Part shown: piece by piece, positions 16,088 to 25,330 of the stretch
How the letters are laid out: every line of letters starts with the position of its first letter
Position numbering within the stretch: the first letter of the stretch is position 1
Assembly: GCA_025057975.1 (NCBI GenBank)
Contig: JANWUV010000003.1
Span: 1 to 64,000 of the forward strand
Origin: Chloracidobacterium sp.
GTDB taxonomy: Bacteria; Acidobacteriota; Blastocatellia; Chloracidobacteriales; Chloracidobacteriaceae
Length of the DNA: 64,000 bases
Direction of reading: 5' to 3'
The notes under the pieces: model-generated
Seen by the model: the letters and a program-made list of their open reading frames with translations, nothing else
Database searches by the model: none
Told to the model about the DNA's origin: nothing
Translations under genes and position numbers: made by a program

Positions 16088-18538
16088 ATGGCTGAAACGT
16101 CGTTCGTTGCTGAGCTTGAAACGTTGGAGTTTGATGTGGTGCGCGCGCATCTAGCGCGCGAAACGCGCACGCCCTACGGCCGTGAACTGGCGCAAAGCCT
16201 GACGCCCTCAGCCAACGCTGGTGAAGTTCGGCACTGGTTGCGGCTCACGACCGAAGCTCGCCGTTTTTTCGCCGAACAAGGCGGTTTTGGCGTCGGCGAA
16301 GCGCCGGACGTACGCCCCCTGCTCAGCCGCCTGTGCCTAGAAAACGCCGTCCTGACAATTGACGAAATCCACGCACTGGCGCGGACGATTGACGCCGGGC
16401 TGGATGTTCGCGGAACGCTGCGGCCGCATCGAGAGCGGTTTCCCAGACTGGCCGCCGTCGCAGAACGCATTCCTGACCTGCGGGAGACGTTGGCGCGCGT
16501 GCGCCGCATCGTCACACCGGACGGCCGGCTCGATGAAAGCGCCAGTTCGGAATTGCAGCGCTTGCGCGCCGAACAGCGCGTCCAGCACGACCGGCTGCGG
16601 CGGATGCTGGAACGCCTGCTGCAACGCCGTGACCTCGAAGGCGTGTTTTCCGACGACATTGTGACGCAACGCCACGGGCGCTTCGTCGTTCCGGTACGTG
16701 ACGACAACCGGGGCAAAATCGCGGGCGTTGTTCACGGTCTGTCGAGCAGCGGCATGACAGCCTTCGTCGAACCACTGGAAGCCATTCCGCTCAACAATGA
16801 ACTCATCCGCCTCGAAGAGCTAGCCGAAGCCGAAATCGCACGGCTACTCGGTGAAGCGTCCGCTACGCTGCGCGACCAACGGGAGGCCATCGCCGCGCTA
16901 GTGGAGGCGCTAGGAGAACTTGACCTTATCGCCGCCAAAGCGCGTTTCGCCGACCGCCTCAACGCTGTCGAACCGTCCGTGTCAGAAGCCGGACGGTTTC
17001 AGCTCACTGACGCCCGCCATCCGTTACTGGCGCTGACGCTTCAGGCGCAGGGCCGCGACGTTGTGCCGCTCAGCCTCACGCTTGACGCCGAGCGCCGGGC
17101 GCTGGTAGTGAGCGGCGCGAACGCTGGCGGCAAAACCGTCGTGCTCAAAACGGCCGGGCTTTGTGCGCTGATGATGCAGGCAGGCTTACACGTCCCAGCC
17201 TGCGCCGCCGAGCTGCCGGTGTTTGCGCAAGTCCGCGCCGATATTGGCGATCAACAGTCGCTCGCCGCCAACCTTTCAACTTTTTCCTCCCACATCACCA
17301 AGCTGGTCGGCTTCGCCGCCGATCTCACCCTGCCCGCCCTGATACTGCTGGACGAAGCTGGTACAGGGACGGATCCCGACGAAGGCGCCGCGCTTGCTCA
17401 GGCGGTCATTGAGTACTTCCGTACGCACGGCGCGTACGTGATCGCCACCACTCATTTCAATGCGCTCAAGGCCTACGCCGAAATGACGCCCGGCGTCGTC
17501 AGCGCGGCCGTTGCCTTCGACATGGAAACGCTGACGCCGACCTACAGATTGCACTTGAACGCCGTCGGCAGTTCCAGCGGGTTGCACATTGCACGGCGGC
17601 TGGGACTGCCGGAAACCATCATTGAGCAGGCGCGCAGCTGTCTCGGCGAACGTGAAATCGCGCTGGCGCGGTACGTTGCAGAACTCGAACGCCGTGTGAC
17701 CGAGGCCCGCGATGCGGCGGCGGCGCTGGACGAGGAGCGGGCCGCACTGGCGCGGCGTTACGCCCAACTCGAAGCGGAGTTCGCCGCCCGCGATGCTGCG
17801 CGGCAAGCCGATGTTGAAGCGCACGTACAACGGTTAGCAGCCGACTTTGAGGCTCGGCTGGCCCCACTACTGGAGCGCATCAAGCTGACGGAGAACCGTG
17901 AGCGACTACGCCGCGAAGTCAAGCGCGAACTGGACGCTGTCGTGGCGGGGGCGAGCACCCCGTCGGCGGAAAAGCGGTCGGCCGCTCCGCCGCCTCTGAT
18001 GCTCCCCCCGAAACCAAAGGCCGTTCATCGGGCGGATGCGGCGCTCACAGCACAGCCGGTCACCTCGGCGGCTGAGTTGCGTCCCGGCGACCGGGTGCGA
18101 ACGGCGTTTGGGACGCTTGGTCGCGTCGAAGCCATTTCGGGCGACGAAGTGACGGTGACCAGCGGCGCGCTGCGCCTGAAAGTGCCAGCGACCAGTTTGG
18201 GGAAGCTTCCGCCGTCCCCCGCTAAGACCAATCAAGCGCCTCCGTCCCGGCAAATCCTGACGGCGATGCACAATGTCGCCGCCACCGGCCAGGTCCCGCC
18301 CGAAATCAATCTCATCGGGCTGACAACGGATGAAGCCACGGAGACGCTCGACCGCTACCTCGATCGTGCGACGTTGGCTGGGCTGACGCAGGTGCGAGTC
18401 ATTCACGGCATTGGGACGGGCGCGCTGCGCCGCGCCGTCGAAGCCTTCCTGTCCGGTCATCCGCATGTGGAAACCTTTACGCGCGCGGACCGGCGGCAGG
18501 GCGGCGACGGCGCGACTATTGTCACCCTGCACCCATGA
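16088..18538 (+). CDS. mutS2: MutS2-type ATPase/endonuclease with Smr domain
   Basis: An 816-residue protein of the MutS2 family. It has the N-terminal clamp/lever helices, the ABC-type ATPase with Walker A SGANAGGKTVVLKT near residue 340, ADIGDQQSLAANLSTFSSHI, the Walker B ALILLDEAGTGTDPDEGAAL, and ATTHFNALKAYA. The C-terminal 80 residues form an Smr nuclease domain (NLIGLTTDEATETLDRYLD, with VIHGIGTGALRRAV). MutS2 does not do mismatch repair but suppresses homologous recombination and acts on collided ribosomes in Bacillus; which role applies here is unknown. The stop overlaps the start of cobS by four bases (ATGA), so the two are coupled. Confidence 0.95.
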   Translation: MAETSFVAELETLEFDVVRAHLARETRTPYGRELAQSLTPSANAGEVRHWLRLTTEARRFFAEQGGFGVGEAPDVRPLLSRLCLENAVLTIDEIHALARTIDAGLDVRGTLRPHRERFPRLAAVAERIPDLRETLARVRRIVTPDGRLDESASSELQRLRAEQRVQHDRLRRMLERLLQRRDLEGVFSDDIVTQRHGRFVVPVRDDNRGKIAGVVHGLSSSGMTAFVEPLEAIPLNNELIRLEELAEAEIARLLGEASATLRDQREAIAALVEALGELDLIAAKARFADRLNAVEPSVSEAGRFQLTDARHPLLALTLQAQGRDVVPLSLTLDAERRALVVSGANAGGKTVVLKTAGLCALMMQAGLHVPACAAELPVFAQVRADIGDQQSLAANLSTFSSHITKLVGFAADLTLPALILLDEAGTGTDPDEGAALAQAVIEYFRTHGAYVIATTHFNALKAYAEMTPGVVSAAVAFDMETLTPTYRLHLNAVGSSSGLHIARRLGLPETIIEQARSCLGEREIALARYVAELERRVTEARDAAAALDEERAALARRYAQLEAEFAARDAARQADVEAHVQRLAADFEARLAPLLERIKLTENRERLRREVKRELDAVVAGASTPSAEKRSAAPPPLMLPPKPKAVHRADAALTAQPVTSAAELRPGDRVRTAFGTLGRVEAISGDEVTVTSGALRLKVPATSLGKLPPSPAKTNQAPPSRQILTAMHNVAATGQVPPEINLIGLTTDEATETLDRYLDRATLAGLTQVRVIHGIGTGALRRAVEAFLSGHPHVETFTRADRRQGGDGATIVTLHP

Positions 18539-19296
18539 CGGCGCTCACCACTGCGCTGCGTCGGTTTCTGGCGGCGGTGTCGTTTCTGACGCGCCTGCCC
18601 GTGCCGCACTGGGCGCATCCCGACGCGCCGACGCTCGCGGCGGCGACGGTCTATTTCCCGCTGGTCGGCGCAGCGCTGGGTCTGTTTGAAGCGGGGTGCG
18701 CGTTGGCGCTGCACCGCTTCGTGTCGCCGGAAGCGTTGGCGTTGTCACTGATTGCCGTCACCGTCCTTCTGACTGGCGCGTTGCACTACGACGGTCTTGC
18801 CGATACGGTGGATGCGCTGGGCGGCGGTTGGTCGCGCGAACAACGGCTGGCGGTGATGAAAGACCCGCACCTTGGAACATTCGGGGTTTTGGCGTTACTG
18901 CTGGCGGCGGCGGCGCAGTTTGTCGCACTCAAAAGCTTTCACGACCTCGAATCCCTCTGTCGGGCGTTGATTGTCGCCCCCTGTCTGGCGCGGATGACCA
19001 TTGTGTGGCTTGCGTGGCGACTACCCTATGCACGCGCCGAAGGCGGTACGGGGCGGTTTGTCGAGTTCTTGCATGGCGGCCACGTACTCGGCGCGTGGCT
19101 GCTCGGCGGCAGCATTGTGCTAGTCATCGGCGGACGGCTAGGAGGCTTGCTGCTGGCCATGGCGGCGACGCTGGTTGTGATGGCGGGACGCTATTTTGAA
19201 GACCGGTTGGGCGGCGTCACCGGCGACGCGCTGGGGGCCGTCAGCCAAATCTGCGAGACTTTGGCTTATGGCGTTTGGGTTACGCTCCGGCCGTGA
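18535..19296 (+). CDS. cobS: Adenosylcobinamide-GDP ribazoletransferase (cobalamin synthase)
   Basis: A 253-residue integral membrane enzyme that joins adenosylcobinamide-GDP and alpha-ribazole in the last steps of vitamin B12 synthesis. Characteristic features are the N-terminal ALRRFLAAVSFLTRLPVP, the metal-binding GALHYDGLADTVDALGG and RLAVMKDPHLGTFGVLAL, and five to six hydrophobic helices. Length agrees with the family (about 250). Start overlaps mutS2 by four bases. No other cobalamin gene or B12 riboswitch is visible around it. Confidence 0.95.
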   Translation: MTALTTALRRFLAAVSFLTRLPVPHWAHPDAPTLAAATVYFPLVGAALGLFEAGCALALHRFVSPEALALSLIAVTVLLTGALHYDGLADTVDALGGGWSREQRLAVMKDPHLGTFGVLALLLAAAAQFVALKSFHDLESLCRALIVAPCLARMTIVWLAWRLPYARAEGGTGRFVEFLHGGHVLGAWLLGGSIVLVIGGRLGGLLLAMAATLVVMAGRYFEDRLGGVTGDALGAVSQICETLAYGVWVTLRP

Positions 19297-19948
19297 ATCA
19301 CACAACACAGCGCGCCGCCAGCAAGGGTGGAGCCTCGGTTTGGCGGTGCTTCCGCCGGCGCTCCTGCTGGCGGCAGCCTGCGCCCGCGAGCCGTTTCGTA
19401 TCCGACCCAAGGCCGATCCCCCTGTACCTGAAACGCAAGCGGTCGCCGTCGCTGCCGCCGAGTATGAGGTTCGCGCACGGGTTCTTTGTGACGGCAACGA
19501 ACTGGTGGATCGCTTCGACGCCAACCATCTGACGGTCGGCATCTTGCCCGTCTATGTTTGGCTTGACCGGCGCGCGGCGGGCGCGCTCGATCTCAAATCC
19601 GTTCGGTTTCGCCTGCGCGACGCCGACGGGCGGGCATGGCGGTTGCTGTCGGGAAAGCAGGTGGAGAAGCGGCTGATGAAGTCGTACGGCATTCGCGCCT
19701 ACAGCGTGGACGGCTACCGAACATTTCGCGCGCGCCATGACAGCGTCTTGTTTCCGACGGCAGGGGTGTTGACGCCGGGCGCGCGGGCGGACGGCTTTCT
19801 GTTTTTTGACATCCCACCAGCGCGGCGCGACCAACCCATCGGCGCGCTGTCGCTCCACATCGAACTGGAGTCGGCGGGCAAGCGCCACACGACGCGCATC
19901 GAACTGCCGGCGGCGGATGTGATAACGTCGCCGACGACAAAGGAGTGA
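19268..19948 (+). CDS. Putative lipoprotein, function unknown
   Basis: A 226-residue protein. I start it at ATG 19268, which overlaps cobS by 29 bases; from there the N-terminus reads as basic residues, then the hydrophobic LGLAVLPPALLLAAAC, ending in a lipobox-type cysteine. The remainder looks beta-rich, with a conserved-looking YEVRARVLCDGNELVDRFDA and DSVLFPTAGVLTPGARADGFLFF segment, suggesting a small immunoglobulin-like or lipocalin-like exterior domain. No family recognised. It is followed after 9 bases by another exported protein. Confidence 0.65.
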   Translation: MAFGLRSGRESHNTARRQQGWSLGLAVLPPALLLAAACAREPFRIRPKADPPVPETQAVAVAAAEYEVRARVLCDGNELVDRFDANHLTVGILPVYVWLDRRAAGALDLKSVRFRLRDADGRAWRLLSGKQVEKRLMKSYGIRAYSVDGYRTFRARHDSVLFPTAGVLTPGARADGFLFFDIPPARRDQPIGALSLHIELESAGKRHTTRIELPAADVITSPTTKE

Positions 19949-19957
19949 AAGCGCGTC

Positions 19958-20587
19958 GTGATGAAGCACCTGCGATATGGCTGGATGGCGGCGCTGGGGT
20001 TGTGGCTTGGGGGGCTGTGGACGGCGGCCGAAGCGCAGTTTTCTATCGCCGCCGGTTCAATGACTGTTCGCGGACGGGTCTTGGACGCCCAGACCAGGCG
20101 ACCGCTAGTGAACGCGCAGGTCAACGTCCGCACTCAGTACGACGACTACAAAACCCTGACCGACGCCGAGGGGTACTACACCCTTCAGGTCACGGCTGGG
20201 CGCGAGTTGCGTGAGTTCGAGTTGATTTTCAGCCACCCGGACTACCGCGAAAAGTATTTCCACACGGCCTTTCAGCCAGTGCTGCGGGCCGACTTGACGG
20301 CGACGGTCGAAGTCGGGCGGGCGCGCGTCAAGTATCAAAAAAACAAGCTGGACTTGCCATGCGGCGATCGGAAGGCGTTGATGACCAGAGGAGGCGACAC
20401 GCTTTCATGTACGTTCAGCTGTGAGGGTGCGCCAACACTGACGGTGCGCCTGCCGGCGGGCAACGAAATGAGCGTGGCAGCGGCGAACGGCTTTTCCCTC
20501 AAAATCACCGACGAAAAAGTTGAGCTGCGCGGGTCGGAAAACCAAGCCGTCACCTTGCAGGTGACGGCCGTGATGTTCAAGCGTTGA
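19958..20587 (+). CDS. Exported protein with carboxypeptidase-regulatory-like domain
   Basis: A 209-residue protein with a signal peptide (LGLWLGGLWTAAEAQ). Residues about 30-100 form a carboxypeptidase-regulatory-like beta sandwich: TVRGRVLDAQTRRPLVNAQV, then DAEGYYTLQV and a final aromatic strand. Such domains are common on outer-membrane and surface proteins. The C-terminal half carries two Cys pairs (LPCGD and SCTFSC) that may form disulfides. It may start at GTG 19958 or ATG 19961; AGGAG lies upstream. Probably co-transcribed with the lipoprotein gene before it. Role unknown. Confidence 0.7.
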   Translation: MMKHLRYGWMAALGLWLGGLWTAAEAQFSIAAGSMTVRGRVLDAQTRRPLVNAQVNVRTQYDDYKTLTDAEGYYTLQVTAGRELREFELIFSHPDYREKYFHTAFQPVLRADLTATVEVGRARVKYQKNKLDLPCGDRKALMTRGGDTLSCTFSCEGAPTLTVRLPAGNEMSVAAANGFSLKITDEKVELRGSENQAVTLQVTAVMFKR

Positions 20588-20635
20588 CGGCGGCGACTGT
20601 CCCACCAGATGGACGGTCAGAGAGGGAGGTGCGTT

Positions 20636-21790
20636 ATGGCGGATTACTTCGACCGTTTCAGCGAGTGGCGACGCAAGATTCAGCGTACGGCCCGGGAAGT
20701 GGACGAACAGCTGGGGCTGTCGGAAGCCATTGAGAAGACGGTGGAGAAAACTGTTGAGCAAACCGGAAAGCTCGCCGAAGAGGTGCGGCGGACAACCAGC
20801 CGCCTGTCGTCAAGCGTTCAGCGCGTCGCGGAAAACGCACCCGAAGCGGTGCGCGAGGTCGTTCGGGAAGTGACGGAAGTCGTTGAGGATGTCGCCGAAC
20901 AGCTGCCCGACGCACAGGCAGTGACAAGTACGGTGTCGCACGTCGTCGAAACCGTCCGTGAGGAATTCAAGCAGTTTGAAGAGAAACACCACGTCACGGA
21001 AAACCTCAGGCAGGCGGCTGAAAAGGTCGCCGGCAAGGTGGCGGAGGTCGGTGGGGAAACCCTGCGCACCGGAACGGAAACAGCTTCGGAGGTCGCTGAG
21101 CGTGCGAGCGAGGCCTTCAAAGCCGTCCGTGAGACGGCGCGGTCGTACTACGCACGCGCTGAGGAAGCGTACGACTTGAGCGCGCGGGTCTTTCGGGCGA
21201 CCGTTGAGACGCGGGACGGCTACCGCAAGGCGCGCGAATGGGTCGTCGCCAATCCCGGCGCGTCGGCCCTGATGGGGCTGTCATTGCTGCTCGGCTTCCG
21301 GCTGGGCGCGGCCTTTCCCGGTCTTGACCGGGTTGTGTTGGGACAGTCGCGCCATTGGCTCTTTCACAGCGGACTGGCCGCCTACGGCGCAAAGAAATTG
21401 GCGGAAGGCTACGTTGATTTTCTGCGCGAACAGGAAAAACTGGTTGCGGAGGGCAAGCTGGATGAAGCGGCGCAGGCGCGCGTTGCGTTTCAGCGCAAAG
21501 CGGCGCGGTACGTCGGTGCGCCGTTGCTGGGGGCGTTCAACATTGCGTTGGGAACGGCCCTCTGGGCGGAAATCTTCTCGCCCGGACGAATTGTGGGCTT
21601 CCCGATCAGCATCGTGTTGGGCGGCAATCCCGTGCTGGAGACGGTCTGGCTGTTTGGAAACGGGTTGGTGTGTATCTACAGCGGCTATGAACTTGTCATG
21701 CTGGCTTTTGAGGACGAGGCCGACGTGCAGCGGATTGTCCGCGCCATTCGCGCGCTGCTGCCGGAGGGGAACGGCTCACGGACGGCGTAG
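20636..21790 (+). CDS. Amphipathic-helix-rich membrane protein, function unknown
   Basis: A 384-residue protein. ATG 20636 has GGGAGG just upstream. The first 200 residues are an almost continuous amphipathic coiled coil with repeated VxxxVxEVxExVE patterns (VREVVREVTEVVEDVAEQL, TSTVSHVVETVREEFKQF) and resemble apolipoprotein or LEA-type sequences. The C-terminal part contains three hydrophobic stretches: ASALMGLSLLLGFRLGAAF, GAPLLGAFNIALGTALWAEI and ETVWLFGNGLVCIYSGYEL. It may tether a lipid or vesicle surface. No known family recognised. It stands in a plus-strand run between the carboxypeptidase-regulatory and DUF58 genes. Confidence 0.65.
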   Translation: MADYFDRFSEWRRKIQRTAREVDEQLGLSEAIEKTVEKTVEQTGKLAEEVRRTTSRLSSSVQRVAENAPEAVREVVREVTEVVEDVAEQLPDAQAVTSTVSHVVETVREEFKQFEEKHHVTENLRQAAEKVAGKVAEVGGETLRTGTETASEVAERASEAFKAVRETARSYYARAEEAYDLSARVFRATVETRDGYRKAREWVVANPGASALMGLSLLLGFRLGAAFPGLDRVVLGQSRHWLFHSGLAAYGAKKLAEGYVDFLREQEKLVAEGKLDEAAQARVAFQRKAARYVGAPLLGAFNIALGTALWAEIFSPGRIVGFPISIVLGGNPVLETVWLFGNGLVCIYSGYELVMLAFEDEADVQRIVRAIRALLPEGNGSRTA

Positions 21791-21848
21791 CTCCGCGACG
21801 TGAATCTACAGGGAGACAAACGACCCACCAACGCCCCTCCTCGCCGTC

Positions 21849-23294
21849 ATGTTCCAACGACTTCGTGACCGGCTTGCTGACCCCAACTTCCGCGCTGAAC
21901 TCAAACGCGCCGCCGTCGCCTTTGCCGTCACCAGCCTTCTTTTCGGCGGTTCGTTTCTGTCGCTGTTTCTAGCCTTCACGGCGCAGTTTGTTCGGCTCTA
22001 TGCCGCCGCGCAGCTTCTCTTCATGGCGTCGCTGGTGTTGGCGCTTGTCGGCGGGTTGTACATCGTGCCCAAGTTAGCCCGCCGGGTGCGACTAGAGCTG
22101 GCCCGTCTGGACATCAGCTACGCGCCGACGCAGGAAACCGCGTTTTTTGTCCTCATTACGGTCATCGTGGCGCTGTCGGCTTTCAACACCGGCAACAATC
22201 TGCTGTACCTGATTTTCGCCATCCTCATTAGCGTCATTGTGGCGTCGGGGATTGTCTCGGAGAGCATGCTGCGCGGATTGAGTGTGGGGCTGCGCTTCCC
22301 GGAACACATCTACGCCAGCCAGCCGACGCTGCTGGAGGTGAGCGTGGCCAATGAGAAGTATCTTGTTCCTTCAATGTCACTGACGGTCGGCGTGCGTCTG
22401 GTGAAAAAAGCCGGGCCGCAGACGGCGGCGACCAACCCACCCATACGACGGCGTTGGCTCAAAAAACCAACCGCTGAGACCACTGCCGATATTGACCCTC
22501 TGGTTCACTTCGTCGCAGTTGGGCCGCGAGCCAAGGTGCGTCAGACGGTTGAACACACCTTCCCGGCGCGCGGTCGGTATGAGATTGTTGGCTTCACCGT
22601 CACGACCAAGTTCCCATTCGGGTTTCTGCAAAAGACGCGCCGGTTTACAGCCTCCGGAACGCTCTTGGTTTATCCGCCCGTGGACGCCGCCGTAGCGTGG
22701 CCGGCGGGACTGTCCGACGCCCTGGGAGTACGTGAAACCAACCGGCGTGGTCCGGGCGCTGACCTCTACGCCATCCGGCAGTACCGCGACGGCGACCGGC
22801 GGCGCGACATTGACTGGAAAGCGACGGCCAAGACACGCAAGCTCATGGTGCGTGACCGGATGTGCGAGGATGAGCAGCGCGTCACGCTGCGGTTTGATCC
22901 CCGGACGGCGCGCGCGCTGACGGATGATGACCTAAGAGCATTTGAAGTCGGCGTGACGCACGCCGCGTCGCTGGCGACCAAACTGGCTAGAGCCGGCATA
23001 CTGGTGCGCTTGGCGACGCCCGACGCCGCTACCGAGTTCGGCAACACGCCGCGTCACATTGACGACATGCTGCGCATCTTGGCGGTGATTGAGCCGCAGA
23101 TGGACAGGGCGCTCTCGCCGCCGGTCAATGGCGCTCGCCGCGCCGTCAAGGACGCCAGTTTGGAAGTTGTCTTCGCTTGGGCTGATTCCGCTGCAACATA
23201 CAGCGCAGCGACGCTGGTGGTGATGTTGGACGACTTCCGCCTAGCTGACCTACCCCACAACGGTCGTGTCGCCGCCGTAGTACGCCCCTCGTGA
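21849..23294 (+). CDS. DUF58-domain membrane protein
   Basis: A 481-residue protein with four hydrophobic helices in the first 140 residues (SLLFGGSFLSLFLAF, LVLALVGGLYIV, LITVIVALSAFNTGNNLL and IFAILISVIVASGI). The hallmark DUF58 segment is GADLYAIRQYRDGDRRRDID followed by WKATAKTRKLMVRD near residues 300-335. DUF58 proteins often sit with a MoxR ATPase and transglutaminase-like proteins; no MoxR is adjacent here. It probably faces the periplasm for part of its length. Function of the family is not established. Confidence 0.88.
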   Translation: MFQRLRDRLADPNFRAELKRAAVAFAVTSLLFGGSFLSLFLAFTAQFVRLYAAAQLLFMASLVLALVGGLYIVPKLARRVRLELARLDISYAPTQETAFFVLITVIVALSAFNTGNNLLYLIFAILISVIVASGIVSESMLRGLSVGLRFPEHIYASQPTLLEVSVANEKYLVPSMSLTVGVRLVKKAGPQTAATNPPIRRRWLKKPTAETTADIDPLVHFVAVGPRAKVRQTVEHTFPARGRYEIVGFTVTTKFPFGFLQKTRRFTASGTLLVYPPVDAAVAWPAGLSDALGVRETNRRGPGADLYAIRQYRDGDRRRDIDWKATAKTRKLMVRDRMCEDEQRVTLRFDPRTARALTDDDLRAFEVGVTHAASLATKLARAGILVRLATPDAATEFGNTPRHIDDMLRILAVIEPQMDRALSPPVNGARRAVKDASLEVVFAWADSAATYSAATLVVMLDDFRLADLPHNGRVAAVVRPS

Positions 23295-23300
23295 GACGGT

Positions 23301-23732
23301 ATGATCATTTGCGTCAACTGTGGACAGGTGAATGAAACGGCGGCCAGCCGCTGCTTGCGTTGCGGCGCTTCCGTCTTTGAACTCCCAAGTTATCTAGGTC
23401 AGCCCGATTCGCCGCCGAAGGCGCCCGTCCCTTCCCCACCGCCGAAGGCGCCGCCCTACACGCCGCTCCGGCCAACGCCGACGATGGACCCGTTCCCGAC
23501 TCCGCCGCCGGTCACCCGGCCTGTTTACTTGCATTACCCGCCGGTGACAGGTGGCTTTGTTTGTCCCTACTGTCAAACGAACCTGCCGCCGCGCCTTATC
23601 AGCCGAGTCTCAACGGCTGGCTGGATCACGTTGGTCGTCTTGCTTTTGTTCTGCTGGCCGCTGTTTTGGATCGGCTTTTTGATTCGCGAAGAACGCTGCG
23701 TTTGCCGTGTCTGCGGCGGTCGCCTTGGCTGA
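23301..23732 (+). CDS. Double zinc-ribbon membrane protein, LITAF-like C-terminus
   Basis: A 143-residue protein, six bases after the DUF58 gene. The N-terminus is a zinc ribbon (CVNCGQ...CLRCGA), then a Pro-rich linker of about 50 residues, then CPYCQT, a hydrophobic stretch GWITLVVLLLFCWPLFWIGF, and finally CRVCGG. A CxxC, a membrane-embedded aromatic helix and a second CxxC is the architecture of eukaryotic LITAF-like domains, which insert into membranes monotopically; similar sequences are known in bacteria. Likely a cytosolic-face membrane adaptor. Partner unknown, perhaps the preceding DUF58 protein. Confidence 0.75.
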   Translation: MIICVNCGQVNETAASRCLRCGASVFELPSYLGQPDSPPKAPVPSPPPKAPPYTPLRPTPTMDPFPTPPPVTRPVYLHYPPVTGGFVCPYCQTNLPPRLISRVSTAGWITLVVLLLFCWPLFWIGFLIREERCVCRVCGGRLG

Positions 23733-23863
23733 CCGCGCCCGCCGCGTGAAAAACCATTTGCGCTGGCGCGACGCACTGCGTAATGTCTCGCCTTCATGCC
23801 AAGCCAGGCGCGCGCGGTCACAGCGTCGGGGATCGTTTGCTGTTGGAGGGCTTCAAACAAGCG

Positions 23864-24763
23864 ATGAAGGTTATTCGCGAGCCGCACGAAATGCAACAAA
23901 CTGCGCTGACGCTGCGCGACAAAGCTATCCGTATTGGGTTAGTGCCGACCATGGGGGCGTTTCACGACGGCCACGTTTCGCTCATGCGCCGCGCGAAGCA
24001 GGAAAACGATGTGTGCGTCGTGTCGCTGTTTGTCAATCCGCTTCAGTTCAACGACCCGGCGGATTTGGAACACTATCCGCGCAACGAGGCCGCCGACCTT
24101 GCCATTGCACGGTCGGTCGGCGTGGACATTCTGTTCATGCCGAGCGTCGCCGCAATGTACCCGCCCGACGCCCAGACCTTTGTCGAGGTGACGCGCGTTT
24201 CGCAGCCGCTGTGCGGCGGGCGGCGGCCGGGGCATTTTCGCGGCGTGGCGACGGTGGTGGCTAAGCTTCTGATGATTACCCAGCCGCGCCGCGTGTACTT
24301 CGGACTCAAGGATTATCAGCAGTGCCGTGTCATCGCGCAGATGGCGCGCGATCTCCACTTTCCGCCCGATCTGGTGTTTTGCCCAACGGTGCGCGAACCG
24401 GACGGGCTAGCGATGAGTTCTCGCAACATCCGTCTCTCGCCCGAAGATCGCCGGGCGGCCGTTGTCTTGCCGCGCGCGCTCGAACTGGCGCAGGATTGTT
24501 TCGCCGCCGGCGAGACCAACCCGACGGTGATTCAAGCGCGCGTCCGCGAGCGTCTTCAGGCGGAGCCGCGCGCGCGCATTGAGTACGTCGAAGTCGTGGA
24601 CGCGCAAACGCTCGAACCCATCACGGCGATTACTCAACCTGCGTTGGTTGCTTTGGCGGTTTGGTTTGGCGACGTACGCCTCATTGACAGCGTTGTCCTG
24701 ACGCCGCCGAAGCCGGAGCCGCCGCCTACACCTGACCTACTTGATATTTCCGATGTTCCCTAG
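23864..24763 (+). CDS. panC: Pantothenate synthetase
   Basis: A 299-residue enzyme that condenses pantoate and beta-alanine with ATP to form pantothenate, the coenzyme A precursor. Signature motifs are LVPTMGAFHDGHVSLMRRAK (HxGH-type site), VVSLFVNPLQFNDPADLEHYPR, FRGVATVVAKLL, YFGLKDYQQCRVI and AMSSRNIRLSPEDR. I start it at ATG 23864 (MKVIREPHEMQ), which fits the family; the open frame begins 81 bases earlier but has no family residues. panD, for the beta-alanine substrate, follows one gene later. Confidence 0.95.
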   Translation: MKVIREPHEMQQTALTLRDKAIRIGLVPTMGAFHDGHVSLMRRAKQENDVCVVSLFVNPLQFNDPADLEHYPRNEAADLAIARSVGVDILFMPSVAAMYPPDAQTFVEVTRVSQPLCGGRRPGHFRGVATVVAKLLMITQPRRVYFGLKDYQQCRVIAQMARDLHFPPDLVFCPTVREPDGLAMSSRNIRLSPEDRRAAVVLPRALELAQDCFAAGETNPTVIQARVRERLQAEPRARIEYVEVVDAQTLEPITAITQPALVALAVWFGDVRLIDSVVLTPPKPEPPPTPDLLDISDVP

Positions 24764-24803
24764 CGCGCCGCCCCGGTAGGGAGCGACTACGGAAGGGAGA
24801 CTG

Positions 24804-25292
24804 ATGCAGGCGTGGTTGACCAAGCTCAGCGTTTCTTGGCTGTTTTTGGCCTCTTTGCTGGTTGCAAGCGCCGGGGCTCAGGCGTCCACTGGGCGCACCG
24901 GCACGATAGTCAACAGTCGGACGGGCTACGCTCAACTCATTGGCCGCCACAAGTTCCAGTTGCACTGGATCAGTTGGGGCAATTGGCAGAAATTCGGCGA
25001 TTTGACCGTGACCAACCGAGACGGCCTACTGGTCGTCAACGGTCGGTATAGCGACGACCAAACTGGTGACTTTATCGAGATTGACGGCGTTGTGACGCGC
25101 GTTGAAGAGCGCTCCTTTGACTTTGAGGGAACTATTGTCACCCGTGTCAGCCACATCAACAACGGCGACCCTTGTACGCGCGAGGGCGCGATGACTTTTG
25201 CTATCAAGGGCAAGCGGCGCTACTGGCGGCTTCAGCAAATGCAAAACCCGTGTGATGCGGCGACGGATTACGTGGATATTTTTCTCCGGTGA
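24804..25292 (+). CDS. Small exported protein, function unknown
   Basis: A 162-residue protein with a clear signal peptide ending at ASAGAQA. GGAAGGGAGA lies before ATG 24804. The mature part is beta-rich with several aromatic residues ([19 protein letters not shown]) and two cysteines (DPCTREG and NPCDAA) that may form one disulfide. It lies between panC and panD and its stop overlaps the panD region, so it is probably carried in the same transcript. No family recognised. Confidence 0.65.
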   Translation: MQAWLTKLSVSWLFLASLLVASAGAQASTGRTGTIVNSRTGYAQLIGRHKFQLHWISWGNWQKFGDLTVTNRDGLLVVNGRYSDDQTGDFIEIDGVVTRVEERSFDFEGTIVTRVSHINNGDPCTREGAMTFAIKGKRRYWRLQQMQNPCDAATDYVDIFLR

Positions 25293-25330
25293 GCGGCGGG
25301 ACGGACTCAGCTCACAACAGCAATGCGCCT

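Noticed and set aside
18300-18540. Cobalamin riboswitch before cobS
   Set aside because: cobS is translationally coupled to mutS2 and the region is coding; no B12-box seen.
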